43,815 nucleotides of DNA from Gallionella sp. (GCA_024641025.1 JAHEDW010000015.1:1-43815); one strand, 5' to 3'; counted from the first letter of the stretch, positions 8,958-18,289 are shown. The notes: generated by a model not told the origin, from the sequence alone. Translations and numbers: made by a program.

Positions 8958-10529
8958 TCAATGAGAGAGGATCGTTGGTTTTGGATTTGTCTGCGCATCT
9001 GGATAGTCCTTGCTGAAATGCAGGCCTCTGCTTTCATGGCGCGACAGTGCGCTTTGTACGATCAACTCGGCGTTCTGTACTAGGTTCCGCAATTCAAGCA
9101 AGTCTGCGGTTACATGAAAATTAGTGTAATACTCGTTTATCTCGTCTTGCAGCAATTGGATCCTGTGTTGCGCGCGCTGTAGTCGCTTGTTGGTGCGTAC
9201 GATACCCACGTAATCCCACATGAAATGTCTCAATTCTGCCCAGTTATGTGCAATGACTACCTGTTCATCAGCATCCGTAACGCGGCTTTCGTCCCATTCC
9301 GGGAGAGCTATTATTTCTTGGGTGGATTTGCCAAGAATATCTTCTACCGCTGCATTGGCAAACACCAGGCATTCTAATAGTGAATTGCTAGCAAGTCGGT
9401 TTGCACCATGCAATCCGCTATAGGCGGTTTCTCCCACCGCATACAAGTTCTGCACATCGGTGCGAGCGTGTAAATCGGCAACGATTCCTCCGCAGGTGTA
9501 ATGTGCCGCAGGAACTACTGGGATCGGTTCTCTGGCGATATTGATTCCTAGGCTGAGGCAGCGTGCATAAATTGTCGGGAAATGTTCTTGCAGGAACTCG
9601 ACAGACTGGTGCGATATATCCAGATAGACGCAATCCAATCCGCCCTTTTTCATTTCGAAGTCTATCGCTCTCGCTACTATGTCCCGTGGCGCGAGTTCAG
9701 CCCGAGGATCGTGCCGTGGCATGAAGCGAGTTCCGTCCGGAAGTTTGAGTACACCGCCTTCACCCCGTACTGCTTCGCTGATTAAAAATGATTTTGCATG
9801 GGGATGGTACAGGCAAGTTGGATGGAACTGTATAAATTCCATATTTCCAACTCGACAACCAGTGCGCCAGGCCATTGCAATCCCGTCGCCAGTAGCAGTG
9901 TCTGGATTGGTGGTGTAAAGATAAACTTTGCCAGCTCCGCCTGTTGCCAGTATTGTGTTTTGGGCCGCAATTGTGATCACTTCATCATTAAGAGTGTTTA
10001 GCGCATAAACGCCGTAACATTGATTCTCTGTTCTCCCTATTTTCGTTCCTGAGATGAGGTCAATAGATATGTGGTTTTCAAGGATTGTGATGTTCTTGTG
10101 ATGCAATACGCGTGAGGCAAGCGTTTCCTGTACTGCATGACCTGTCGCATCTGCTGCATGAATAATTCGTCTTCGGCTGTGACCTCCTTCACGGGTGAGG
10201 TGATAGCCCATCTCGCTTGAAACATCCTTGGTAAAGGGAACCCCTTGGTCTATCAGCCAATCTATTGCGGATTTGCCATGTTCGACCACAAATCGAGTGA
10301 CGCCCTCATCACAAAGGCCAGCTCCAGCTGTCAAGGTATCCTGAATGTGAGCATCAAGGGTGTCGTCTGCTGACAAAACTGCTGCAATTCCGCCTTGTGC
10401 GTAACCACTGGCTCCGTCCAGCAGGGATTTTTTAGTAATCAGTCCGATTTTTTGATGATCGGCTAATTTGATCGCCATGGTTAGCCCGGCAAGGCCGCTG
10501 CCGATGATCAGTGTGTCGAATTGCAGCAC
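8958..10529 (-). CDS. nadB: L-aspartate oxidase (quinolinate synthase B)
   Basis: NadB oxidises L-aspartate to iminoaspartate with FAD, the first step of de novo NAD synthesis. The FAD Rossmann motif (LIIGSGLAGL) is at the N-terminus, followed by GYAQGGIAA, the TREGGHSRRRIIHAADATG active-site segment, and GANRLASNSLLE near residue 370, all typical. I chose the GTG at 10529 because the Rossmann strand starts four codons later and GAGA lies upstream. The frame stays open to an ATG at 10604 and a TTG at 10610, but that extension (AATAATATTATTAAATAT and similar) looks non-coding. The resulting 523 residues fit the family. Divergence from rpoE is the arrangement seen in Pseudomonas and E. coli. 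Confidence 0.93.
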   Translation of the reverse strand: MLQFDTLIIGSGLAGLTMAIKLADHQKIGLITKKSLLDGASGYAQGGIAAVLSADDTLDAHIQDTLTAGAGLCDEGVTRFVVEHGKSAIDWLIDQGVPFTKDVSSEMGYHLTREGGHSRRRIIHAADATGHAVQETLASRVLHHKNITILENHISIDLISGTKIGRTENQCYGVYALNTLNDEVITIAAQNTILATGGAGKVYLYTTNPDTATGDGIAMAWRTGCRVGNMEFIQFHPTCLYHPHAKSFLISEAVRGEGGVLKLPDGTRFMPRHDPRAELAPRDIVARAIDFEMKKGGLDCVYLDISHQSVEFLQEHFPTIYARCLSLGINIAREPIPVVPAAHYTCGGIVADLHARTDVQNLYAVGETAYSGLHGANRLASNSLLECLVFANAAVEDILGKSTQEIIALPEWDESRVTDADEQVVIAHNWAELRHFMWDYVGIVRTNKRLQRAQHRIQLLQDEINEYYTNFHVTADLLELRNLVQNAELIVQSALSRHESRGLHFSKDYPDAQTNPKPTILSH

Positions 10530-10775
10530 CTTATTCTCGATATATTTAATAATATTATTGACTATAGCAAAACTGGTGATAATCCATGGTTGGATTTTTG
10601 TCATAACCAATAATTTACTTTACTTGATAGTCATTGCTATTCAAGCCAATGCTGACGTAGTAGGTGCAGAGCGGTTATAATTATGTTTTGTTGAGTAGCG
10701 TAACCCCTTGTTTGAAAATGTCAGGATTTGCATTGCGTGTCTAAGTTTCGAGGGAGCTGGCATAAGGGAAGGTCG

Positions 10776-10806
10776 CAGGGTGTCTGGAACCTTTGGTTCC
10801 ACCCTG
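10776..10806. promoter_or_regulatory. Bulged inverted repeat in the rpoE leader or promoter
   Basis: CAGGG (10776-10780) pairs with CCCTG (10802-10806), and TGGAACC (10785-10791) with GGTTCCA (10795-10801), closing a TTT loop; TGTC (10781-10784) is bulged. This gives 12 base pairs 34 bases before the rpoE start. There is no T run, so termination is unlikely. GGAACC resembles the -35 element GGAACTT of sigma-E promoters, but no matching -10 (TCTGA/TCAAA) follows at 15-17 bases. It could be an operator or a structured 5' untranslated region. Confidence 0.55.
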
Positions 10807-10839
10807 GCGGAGTTATATACCTTAATGGAATAGTCAGGG

Positions 10840-11439
10840 ATGGCAGACCGGGAAGTTGATCAGCAGTTGGTTGAACGCGTTCAGCGCGGTGATAAGCACG
10901 CCTTCGACTTATTGGTATCAAAATACCAGCGCAAGCTTGGTCGTTTGATTTCACGATTTGTCAAGGATACAGCCGAGGCAGAAGATGTTACCCAAGAGGC
11001 TTTTATCAAGGCATACCGTGCATTACCGGGGTTTCGTGGCGAAAGTGCGTTCTACACATGGTTATATCGGATAGGTATCAATACGGCAAAAAACCACTTG
11101 TTGGCCAATAAGCGCCGCCCACCGACCAGCACACCGTTCGACTCTGATGAATCGGAATCCTTTGAGGAAGCAAGCCTCCTCAGGGAAGTGAATACCCCGG
11201 AAAATGAACTCATGAGCAAACAGGTTGTCGATGTCGTGCAAACTTCATTGCAGCAACTGCCTGAAGACTTGCGAAGTGCATTGACCCTGCGCGAAATCGA
11301 GGGGTTGAGTTATGAGGAAATTGCCACCGTGATGAATTGCCCTATCGGCACGGTGCGGTCACGGATTTTCAGGGCACGCGAGGCCGTAGCGGAGAATCTG
11401 CGGCCGTTGTTAGAAACCAGCAAAGGTAATAGGTGGTAG
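10840..11439 (+). CDS. rpoE: RNA polymerase sigma factor RpoE (sigma-E/AlgU, ECF group)
   Basis: A 199-residue extracytoplasmic-function sigma factor. Region 2 carries the polymerase-binding and -10 recognition helices (DVTQEAFIKAYRALPGFRGE, FYTWLYRIGINTAKNHL), and region 4 has the helix-turn-helix for the -35 element (GLSYEEIATVMNCPIGTVRSRIFRAREA). It directs transcription of envelope-stress genes and, by family precedent, its own operon. The anti-sigma factor RseA starts 3 bases after its stop, followed by RseB, RseC and DegP, so the identity as sigma-E rather than another ECF factor is firm. Confidence 0.97.
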   Translation: MADREVDQQLVERVQRGDKHAFDLLVSKYQRKLGRLISRFVKDTAEAEDVTQEAFIKAYRALPGFRGESAFYTWLYRIGINTAKNHLLANKRRPPTSTPFDSDESESFEEASLLREVNTPENELMSKQVVDVVQTSLQQLPEDLRSALTLREIEGLSYEEIATVMNCPIGTVRSRIFRAREAVAENLRPLLETSKGNRW

Positions 11440-11441
11440 AT

Positions 11442-11936
11442 ATGAAAAAGGAAATTTCTGCATTGATGGATGGCGAGTTATTTGAGGATGAGGCAGAAAG
11501 CTTGCTTGATCGCATTGGCCGTGGGACGAATGCACACAAGGATTGGGAGGTTTACCACCTGATAGGCGATGTGTTGCGTCAACCTGATCACATTCATTGC
11601 GATCTGAGCGCGAATGTGCGTGAAAGGATGCGGAGCGAACCAGTCGTACTGGCTCCGCGTATCCATGCAGTAAAACAAAAATTTCAGACCCTCGCTTTCT
11701 CGGCTGCGGCTTCTTTGGCGGCTGTTGGCGTGGTTGCGTGGATGTCCCAACAGATCGGCTCTGAGACTCTTCCTCAAATGGCCATGCAACAAAACGAGCT
11801 TCGCCCTGCCAATGTGCAAATCAAGTCCAGGTCAAATGATTACCTGATGGCACATCAGGAATTTTCTCCCAGTACAGACATGAATGGCGGAGCTTCCTAT
11901 ATCCGCATGGTTACTTACACATCCGAAGGAAAGTAG
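11442..11936 (+). CDS. rseA: Anti-sigma-E factor RseA (MucA-like)
   Basis: RseA holds sigma-E inactive at the inner membrane until regulated proteolysis frees it. The N-terminal anti-sigma domain begins with the diagnostic EISALMDGELFEDEAE, and one transmembrane helix spans about residues 82-101 (TLAFSAAASLAAVGVVAWM), leaving a ~60-residue periplasmic tail for RseB and DegS-type proteases. The frame opens at a GTG at 11433 inside rpoE, but ATG 11442 gives the family N-terminus and has AGGTGG at a good distance. The length of 164 residues is typical for Betaproteobacteria. Confidence 0.93.
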   Translation: MKKEISALMDGELFEDEAESLLDRIGRGTNAHKDWEVYHLIGDVLRQPDHIHCDLSANVRERMRSEPVVLAPRIHAVKQKFQTLAFSAAASLAAVGVVAWMSQQIGSETLPQMAMQQNELRPANVQIKSRSNDYLMAHQEFSPSTDMNGGASYIRMVTYTSEGK

Positions 11937-11938
11937 CG

Positions 11939-12949
11939 ATGAGGCTGTTTGTTGCGCCATGTGGAAAGCTGCTGGGAGGATTGCTGCTTACAGTTGCGAT
12001 AAATTCATATGCAGGGGAAAACCAGTCATGTCTTGATTGGCTCAAGACGGTAGCTTTTGCTGGTCATCAAACAGACTATACAGGCGTGTTCGTATATCAG
12101 TATGACAATCGCGTGGAGACTTCTCGCATCACTCACCTTGCTGAAGCGGACAGTGAATATGAGAAGATCGAAAGCCTTGATGGCCCCAGGCGAGAAATTG
12201 TGCGTCATCATGGGCATGTCTGGAGCTACAACAACCACAAGATGATTCAAGTGGACAGTCATCAAGGACAGGGTAGGTTCCCATCGCTGCTTCCAGACCA
12301 GCTTTCAAGACTGGGTTCGAACTATCAGGCTAAGCTGGAAGGTACAGAGCGTGTGGCGGGTTTCGAATCCCAGGTAATCGTATTTCAACCCAAGGACAAT
12401 TTACGCTATACCCACAAAATCTGGGTACATACTGATTCCGGTTTGCTGCTCAAGGCTGCAGTGATCAACGACAAAGGACATGTTGTAGAACAGTACGCTT
12501 TTACCCAATTGCAGATCGGTGGAAAGATAGATCGCTCTTGGTTGAACAAGACAGTTCCTTCAACCGTTGAACAAGCTCCATCTGTTGGAATCCACGGTCA
12601 GGAATTCCTCGAGACGCATAGCAAAATTAATCGTTCAGAGGCACCAAGCAGCGGTTGGGTGGTGGATGCTATACCGGTCGGGTTCAAGAAAACCCTTGAA
12701 ATACTTCGCCCAATGCGCGGCAAGCATGCCCCTGTGTTACAAATTGTATACTCTGATGGCCTGAGCGCAATCTCAATTTTCATCGAACCTGATGATGGGG
12801 ACGAAGATGATGTGGATGGTTTGTCCAGTCGTGGTGCAGTGAATTTGTACCATAAGGTATTAAACAACCATTTGGTTACTATCGTCGGAGAGGTGCCGCC
12901 GCGAACGGTAATGCAGGTATTCGATTCGGTGCGTTTCAACAGCAAATGA
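11939..12949 (+). CDS. rseB: Sigma-E regulatory protein RseB (MucB), periplasmic
   Basis: A periplasmic negative regulator that binds the RseA tail and shields it from cleavage until it senses lipopolysaccharide or lipid signals. A signal peptide occupies residues 1-25 (hydrophobic LLGGLLLTVAI, cleavage near YAG). The N-terminal lipid-binding fold shows TDYTGVFVYQYDNRVETSRI and DGPRREIVR, and the smaller C-terminal domain follows from about residue 220 (GWVVDAIPVGFKK). The length of 336 residues matches MucB/RseB. It begins 2 bases after rseA and overlaps rseC by 4 bases. Confidence 0.94.
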   Translation: MRLFVAPCGKLLGGLLLTVAINSYAGENQSCLDWLKTVAFAGHQTDYTGVFVYQYDNRVETSRITHLAEADSEYEKIESLDGPRREIVRHHGHVWSYNNHKMIQVDSHQGQGRFPSLLPDQLSRLGSNYQAKLEGTERVAGFESQVIVFQPKDNLRYTHKIWVHTDSGLLLKAAVINDKGHVVEQYAFTQLQIGGKIDRSWLNKTVPSTVEQAPSVGIHGQEFLETHSKINRSEAPSSGWVVDAIPVGFKKTLEILRPMRGKHAPVLQIVYSDGLSAISIFIEPDDGDEDDVDGLSSRGAVNLYHKVLNNHLVTIVGEVPPRTVMQVFDSVRFNSK

Positions 12950-13398
12950 GTAAGCTTGAAACTCGCGCAGTAGTCGTCAAGATAGATGGAAACCATGCGC
13001 TAGTAAGGGCGAATCAAGCTGATGGTTGCGAACATTGTGCTGGGAAGGGTTGCGGGGCGGGAAAACTATCCAGCCTTTTTTGCAGCAAACCCCGTCAGTT
13101 CGAGGTAATTAATCCGATTAATGCAGGAATAGGCGATGAAGTAATTGTATCAGTTGCCGAAGGTGCAGTAATGCGCGGGATAAGCCTGGTATACATGATG
13201 CCGCTCGCTTTGCTTCTGACGGGAGCTACACTCGGCAATGTCTTGTCCGAGCCTGGGCAGAGCGACAGTTATGCTGCCGTGGGCGCCCTGCTAGGATTGG
13301 TGATGGGGTTTGCGTTGGTAAAACGCACCTCCATGCATAAGGGCGAAAGTCGTTACCAGCCAATTATTTCTCGACAGGTTCACAAAAGCTGCGAGTGA
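12946..13398 (+). CDS. rseC: Sigma-E positive regulator RseC/MucC family, inner membrane
   Basis: A 150-residue RseC/MucC family protein. The N-terminal soluble part holds a cysteine cluster, C28, C31, C36 and C46 (CEHCAGKGC and LFC), characteristic of the family and possibly metal- or redox-active. Two transmembrane helices follow at about 79-97 and 103-122. It starts within the rseB stop codon (ATGA overlap), which suggests translational coupling. In E. coli RseC modestly modulates sigma-E and SoxR reduction; the role here is inferred from family and context. Confidence 0.9.
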   Translation: MSKLETRAVVVKIDGNHALVRANQADGCEHCAGKGCGAGKLSSLFCSKPRQFEVINPINAGIGDEVIVSVAEGAVMRGISLVYMMPLALLLTGATLGNVLSEPGQSDSYAAVGALLGLVMGFALVKRTSMHKGESRYQPIISRQVHKSCE

Positions 13399-13459
13399 TC
13401 AATTGGCTGCATCTTTCATTAAGACATCGTAATGTATATTTATTTGCCGGGAGTGTGAC

Positions 13460-14854
13460 ATGCTGAAAAGATATACTGCCTTGTTGTGGTTGGCCGCAGG
13501 AGTCATCATCGGAGCCTCGGCTCGAGCCAATGAATTACCTGATTTTACAACCTTGGTGGAAAAGCAAGGGGCTGCGGTGGTAAATATCAGCACCACTCAA
13601 ATTATCAGAAATACCCAGGTATTCCCTAATATCCCAGAGAGTGACCCGTTCTATGACTTCTTCAGGCGTTTTGCGCCACAGATGCCGCGTGAGCAGGAGT
13701 CACAGTCATTAGGTTCAGGTTTTTTCATCAGCACTGATGGATACATCATGACCAACGCGCATGTGGTTGACCATGCAGAGAAGATAACCGTTCGACTTAC
13801 TGATAAGCGCGAATTTCTCGCAAAGGTAATTGGTGCGGACAAGCGAACCGATGTGGCTTTGCTTAAGATCGAAGCAAGTGGATTGCCCATTATTACCAAG
13901 GGCGATCCAAACAAGCTGAAGGTGGGAGAATGGGTAGTTGCCATTGGCTCGCCGTTTGGTTTTGATAGCAGTGTGACTGCAGGCATCGTCAGTGCAAAAG
14001 GACGTTCGTTGCCCAGAGATAATTTTGTTCCTTTCATCCAGACTGATGTAGCGATAAATCCAGGTAATTCTGGTGGACCGCTTTTCAATATGAATGGAGA
14101 AGTGGTCGGCATCAACTCTCAAATCTACACTCGTTCCGGCGGTTCGATGGGACTTTCGTTTGCCATCCCGATCGATGTGGCGATGCAGGTGGCCGATCAA
14201 TTGCGTTCAACCGGCAAAGTGGTTCGAGGGCGTATTGGTGTAACCATTCAGGAGTTGACGAGAGAGTTGGCAGAATCATTCGGCTTGAGTAAGCCAAATG
14301 GTGCGCTTGTCAGTAGCGTTGAGAAGAACGCACCTGCTGACAAGGCTGGCATTGAGGCCAGCGACGTGATCCTAAAGTTTGATGGCAAGCCAGTGGAAAG
14401 TTCCAACGATTTGCCACGTATCGTCGCTGCGACAAAACCGGGCAGCAAGGTGACAGTCGAGTTGTGGCGTAAAGGAGCATCGAGACAGGTAACTGTCGTA
14501 GTGGGTCAGATGCCTGAGGAAGGCAGTATGGTTGCTCCGGCAACGAATCAGGATGGCAATTTGACCGAAAAGATCCCGCGCTTGGGAATCGCAGTAAGCG
14601 AGCTGAGCAAGGAGCAACTGCAAGAATTGGATGTCACCGGTGGACTGGTGGTTGAAAATGTGGAAGGGTCTGCTGCCCGTGCCGCAGGATTACAAGAGGG
14701 TGACGTGTTGCTGGCGATCGGTAATGTCCAGATTCGTTCCATTGCCCAATTCAACGAATTCCTCAAGCAGATAGCCAAGGGGCGGAATGTTGCCTTGCTG
14801 GTACGACGCGGCGAAAGTGTACTGTATGTAGCGATCCGGCTCGACGAAAAATAG
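13460..14854 (+). CDS. degP: Periplasmic serine protease/chaperone, DegP/HtrA (MucD) family
   Basis: A 464-residue HtrA protease that degrades misfolded envelope proteins. A signal peptide spans 1-23 (cleavage after ARA). The catalytic triad is intact: His101 (TNAHVVD), Asp131 (RTDVALLKI) and Ser204 (GNSGGPL). Two PDZ domains follow at about 260-350 and 380-460. The position at the end of the rpoE-rse cluster matches mucD of Pseudomonas, so it is probably sigma-E controlled. DegP, DegQ and MucD cannot be separated reliably by sequence alone; the symbol is a family label. Confidence 0.93.
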   Translation: MLKRYTALLWLAAGVIIGASARANELPDFTTLVEKQGAAVVNISTTQIIRNTQVFPNIPESDPFYDFFRRFAPQMPREQESQSLGSGFFISTDGYIMTNAHVVDHAEKITVRLTDKREFLAKVIGADKRTDVALLKIEASGLPIITKGDPNKLKVGEWVVAIGSPFGFDSSVTAGIVSAKGRSLPRDNFVPFIQTDVAINPGNSGGPLFNMNGEVVGINSQIYTRSGGSMGLSFAIPIDVAMQVADQLRSTGKVVRGRIGVTIQELTRELAESFGLSKPNGALVSSVEKNAPADKAGIEASDVILKFDGKPVESSNDLPRIVAATKPGSKVTVELWRKGASRQVTVVVGQMPEEGSMVAPATNQDGNLTEKIPRLGIAVSELSKEQLQELDVTGGLVVENVEGSAARAAGLQEGDVLLAIGNVQIRSIAQFNEFLKQIAKGRNVALLVRRGESVLYVAIRLDEK

Positions 14855-14865
14855 ACTTGTTCGAA

Positions 14866-14900
14866 GCCAACAGCGCAGGGTTGATGATTGCGCTGTTGGC
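14866..14900 (+). terminator. Perfect 12-bp hairpin after degP
   Basis: GCCAACAGCGCA (14866-14877) pairs perfectly with TGCGCTGTTGGC (14889-14900) around an 11-base loop, starting 12 bases after the degP stop. No T tract follows on either strand, so classical intrinsic termination is doubtful; it may act with Rho or as a 3'-end stabiliser. It marks the end of the rpoE-degP unit. Confidence 0.6.
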
Positions 14901-15038
14901 TGATGCAGTCGGTTGATGAGTATGCGACATCGGCTTGATGCTCGTAAACATCGCTGCCCGTTCCCCATAATCGGGTTCTGCCGTAACAATAATAGTGACC
15001 ATGATAATCACGGCCCTACATGACAGGCCCAAATCGGC

Positions 15039-15044
15039 TAGAAT
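15039..15044 (+). promoter_or_regulatory. Candidate -10 element for lepA
   Basis: TAGAAT lies 51 bases before the lepA ATG and shares its GGCTAGAAT context with a similar element before smc (GGTTAGAAT, 39289-39294). The matching -35 position (CTACAT at 15016-15021) is poor, so support is weak. Confidence 0.3.
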
Positions 15045-15095
15045 CCGCCTCTTTGCAAAGAACCGCTTTGGGCGCGATTTATTATTTTGGACTCC

Positions 15096-16886
15096 ATGCA
15101 GCTAATCCGTAATTTTTCCATCATTGCACACATCGATCACGGCAAGTCTACATTGGCAGATCGCATCATCCAACTGTGCGGCGGCTTGTCCGACCGAGAG
15201 ATGGAGGCGCAAGTTCTCGATTCGATGGCTCTTGAACGCGAACGCGGTATCACCATCAAAGCTCAGACTGCAGCCTTGCAATACAAGTCCCGCGACGGAC
15301 AGGTATATAACCTAAACCTGATCGATACTCCTGGTCATGTGGATTTCTCCTATGAAGTATCTCGCTCCCTGTCGGCATGCGAAGGTGCGTTGCTGGTGGT
15401 TGATGCTTCCCAAGGAGTGGAGGCTCAGACCGTTGCAAACTGCTATACCGCACTCGATCTTGGGGTCGAAGTGGTGCCGGTGCTCAACAAGATCGACCTT
15501 CCTTCGGCAAATCCGGACAATGCGATTGCCGAGATAGAGGATGTAATCGGGATAGCAGCGCAGGATGCGGTACGTTGCTCAGCCAAGACCGGCGAGGGCG
15601 TTCAGGATGTGCTTGAGGCGTTGATTGTCAAAGTGCCTCCTCCCAAGGGAGATCCCGAAGCCCCTCTGCAAGCTTTGATAATCGATTCCTGGTTCGATAA
15701 CTACGTCGGTGTAGTGATGCTGGTCCGGGTGATGAATGGCACCCTTAAGCCTAAGGAGAAAATCTTGTTGATGGCGACGGGTGCGCAGCAACTTACTGAG
15801 CATATCGGCGTGTTCACGCCCAAGTCGGAGCCGCGTGAGAAGCTTAGTGCTGGACAAGTCGGGTTTGTCATTGCCGGCATCAAGGAACTCAAGGCAGCAA
15901 AGGTTGGCGACACTATTACTCATTTTGCCAAGGTAGCTAGTCAACCGCTGCCGGGCTTCAAGGAGGTTCAGCCACAGGTTTTCGCCGGCTTATTCCCGGT
16001 CGAATCGAACCAATATGAATCGTTGCGCGATTCGCTTGAAAAACTAAAGTTGAACGACGCGGCTTTGCGTTATGAACCAGAAGTATCGCAGGCATTAGGC
16101 TTCGGTTTCCGCTGTGGCTTCCTCGGGTTGCTACATATGGAGATAGTGCAGGAACGGCTCGAACGCGAGTTCGGCATGGATCTGATTACTACTGCACCGA
16201 CAGTTATTTACCAAGTGGCATTACGTGATGGCAAGGTGCTGACCGTGGACAATCCTTCGAAGATGCCAGATCCATCGAAGATAGAGGAAATACGCGAGCC
16301 GATAGTAACGGTGAACCTGTATATGCCGAACGAGTACGTTGGTGCAGTCATAACCCTTTGTACTCAAAAGCGGGGAGTGCAGATCAATATTTCCTACCAT
16401 GGCAAGCAGGTGATGCTGGTGTATGAAATGCCGATGGCCGAGATCGTGATGGACTTCTTCGACAAGCTGAAATCGGTATCTCGCGGCTATGCATCGATGG
16501 ACTATGAGTTCAAGGAATACCGTGCGGCTGATGTTGTCAAAGTCGATATGCTGATCAATGGCGAGAAAGTGGACGCACTCGCAATCATCGTACATCGAGC
16601 AAATAGCCAGTATCGTGGGCGCGAGGTTGCAGCGAAGATGCGCGAATTGATACCGCGACAGATGTATGATGTGGCGATACAGGCGACCATAGGCTCGAAC
16701 ATAATCGCTCGTGAGAACGTCAAGGCATTGCGTAAGAACGTGCTTGCCAAGTGTTATGGTGGTGATATCTCGCGAAAGAAGAAATTGCTTGAAAAGCAAA
16801 AGGCAGGCAAAAAGCGCATGAAACAGGTTGGCAGCGTCGAAATTCCTCAGGAGGCATTTCTGGCGATTCTGCGTGTGGAAGATTGA
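15096..16886 (+). CDS. lepA: Elongation factor 4 (back-translocating GTPase LepA)
   Basis: A 596-residue translational GTPase that acts on stalled or mis-translocated ribosomes. G1 AHIDHGKST is at residues 11-19, the [11 protein letters not shown] switch I near 50, DTPGHVDF (G3) near 75, and NKIDLP (G4) near 130. The LepA-specific C-terminal domain ends with basic residues and a [18 protein letters not shown]-type motif. The frame opens at TTG 15087, but ATG 15096 gives the family N-terminus ([16 protein letters not shown]) and was chosen. It is followed by lepB, the usual order. Confidence 0.96.
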   Translation: MQLIRNFSIIAHIDHGKSTLADRIIQLCGGLSDREMEAQVLDSMALERERGITIKAQTAALQYKSRDGQVYNLNLIDTPGHVDFSYEVSRSLSACEGALLVVDASQGVEAQTVANCYTALDLGVEVVPVLNKIDLPSANPDNAIAEIEDVIGIAAQDAVRCSAKTGEGVQDVLEALIVKVPPPKGDPEAPLQALIIDSWFDNYVGVVMLVRVMNGTLKPKEKILLMATGAQQLTEHIGVFTPKSEPREKLSAGQVGFVIAGIKELKAAKVGDTITHFAKVASQPLPGFKEVQPQVFAGLFPVESNQYESLRDSLEKLKLNDAALRYEPEVSQALGFGFRCGFLGLLHMEIVQERLEREFGMDLITTAPTVIYQVALRDGKVLTVDNPSKMPDPSKIEEIREPIVTVNLYMPNEYVGAVITLCTQKRGVQINISYHGKQVMLVYEMPMAEIVMDFFDKLKSVSRGYASMDYEFKEYRAADVVKVDMLINGEKVDALAIIVHRANSQYRGREVAAKMRELIPRQMYDVAIQATIGSNIIARENVKALRKNVLAKCYGGDISRKKKLLEKQKAGKKRMKQVGSVEIPQEAFLAILRVED

Positions 16887-17083
16887 AGTCAGGGATCCCC
16901 GAAAATTTTCCAGTTGCGCATCAATACCACTCGCGGGAATGTCGTGTGGTGTGAAAATATATATATGAATGTATGAAGAAAAGAGAAGTTTCTGTATAGG
17001 GTGTTGTTTGGCTGGCAGTAATTAAAATTCCCTATGCTGTTGTCAGGATGAAAGTGGAATTAAAGTTTCCTCAAGGAGTAGTA

Positions 17084-17884
17084 ATGGATTTCGCACTTAT
17101 TATGTTTGTACTGTTGCTGGTAACCGGCGGGATCTGGTTACTTGATCGTATTGTCCTGGCCAAAAAACGTAGGGAAGATGCTGTCGAACCTTGGTGGGTG
17201 GAATATGCAAAGAGCTTCTTTCCCGTTATCCTAGTCGTGTTCTTCATCAGATCTTTTCTGGTCGAGCCTTTCAAGATACCCTCTGGATCGATGATCCCGA
17301 CTCTGCAGGTGGGCGACTTTATTCTGGTGAACAAGTTCACCTACGGTATCCGACTGCCCATCATCAACCGAAAACTGGTGCAGTTCAATGATCCACAACG
17401 GGGTGATGTAATGGTTTTCCACTATCCTGAAAATCCATCAATGGATTACATCAAGCGTGTTGTCGGCGTTTCTGGAGATACTGTCGAATACAGGGGAAAA
17501 CGGTTGTGGGTCAACGGGATCGAACAAGTGCAATTGCCGGATGGGGACTACAATTATGTCGAGCAGGGCCTGAACTTCGTGCATACTGAAAAGCGGAGTG
17601 AATTGCTGGGTGAGCGCAAGCATTCAATACTGGTCAACCCAGAGATGCCGACACTGCGGCTGGGATCCGTGGCTGAGTTCAGGGGCAGAGAAAACTGCAG
17701 CTACGATGACGACATGGTGCGCTGCAAAGTGCCTGAAGGTAATTACTTCATGATGGGCGACAATCGAGACAACAGTCGTGACAGCCGTTATTGGGGTTTT
17801 GTTCCGGACAACCAGATCGTTGGCAAGGCATTTTTTGTCTGGATGAACTTTTCTGATTTGAAGCGTATTGGTTTGTCCATCTAA
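17084..17884 (+). CDS. lepB: Signal peptidase I
   Basis: LepB removes signal peptides from exported proteins at the periplasmic face of the inner membrane. Two transmembrane helices lie at residues 3-20 and 46-60. The catalytic Ser69 is in PSGSMIPTL, the general base Lys124 in YIKRVVG, and the box E motif GDNRDNSRDSRYWG is near residue 225. An upstream in-frame ATG exists at 17048, but the ATG at 17084 has a strong AAGGAG 5 bases away and gives the standard 266-residue protein, so it is preferred. It is 197 bases after lepA. Confidence 0.95.
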   Translation: MDFALIMFVLLLVTGGIWLLDRIVLAKKRREDAVEPWWVEYAKSFFPVILVVFFIRSFLVEPFKIPSGSMIPTLQVGDFILVNKFTYGIRLPIINRKLVQFNDPQRGDVMVFHYPENPSMDYIKRVVGVSGDTVEYRGKRLWVNGIEQVQLPDGDYNYVEQGLNFVHTEKRSELLGERKHSILVNPEMPTLRLGSVAEFRGRENCSYDDDMVRCKVPEGNYFMMGDNRDNSRDSRYWGFVPDNQIVGKAFFVWMNFSDLKRIGLSI

Positions 17885-17904
17885 CAAGGCTAAAGGAGAA
17901 TGAC

Positions 17905-18276
17905 ATGAGCTGTGCAATGCCGGTACAACAACGTGGGATTAGCTTTGGCGGTTTTTTGATGGGCGCATTTCTGCTGGTGATCATAGGAATATCTTTACTA
18001 AAACTTGTTCCGGCGTATATCGAGTATGCCAGGATCGATTCTGTATTTGCAGAGATTGTCCGTGATTCAGCCATGGACAAGGCGTCTCCACGGGAGATTC
18101 GGGCTGCGTTTGAGAAGCGTGCCTCTATCGACGATATTTCGGCTATTTCAGCTAATGATATCGATATCGCGAGCGATGGGGGCCGCCTGGATCTAAGTGC
18201 TAGCTATTCCGTTAAGGTTCCACTCTTCGGTAATGTCAGTATCATCCTGGAATTCAATCCAAGAAGTGACAAATAG
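17905..18276 (+). CDS. DUF4845 membrane protein
   Basis: A 123-residue DUF4845 family protein of unknown function. The N-terminus has one transmembrane helix (about residues 15-33, GGFLMGAFLLVIIGISLLK) next to a short basic and glutamine-rich start (QQRGIS), giving a pilin-like appearance. The remaining ~85 residues are soluble and probably periplasmic. It has a good AAAGGAGA ribosome-binding site, lies 20 bases after lepB and overlaps the start of rnc. Location between lepB and rnc is conserved in Beta- and Gammaproteobacteria and suggests a link to secretion or envelope biology, but no function is known. Confidence 0.85.
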   Translation: MSCAMPVQQRGISFGGFLMGAFLLVIIGISLLKLVPAYIEYARIDSVFAEIVRDSAMDKASPREIRAAFEKRASIDDISAISANDIDIASDGGRLDLSASYSVKVPLFGNVSIILEFNPRSDK

Positions 18277-18289
18277 GATAGACAGCAGG

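Noticed and set aside
10786-10815. A canonical sigma-E autoregulatory promoter before rpoE
   Set aside because: GGAACC resembles the -35 box, but no TCTGA or TCAAA -10 element is found 15-17 bases downstream.
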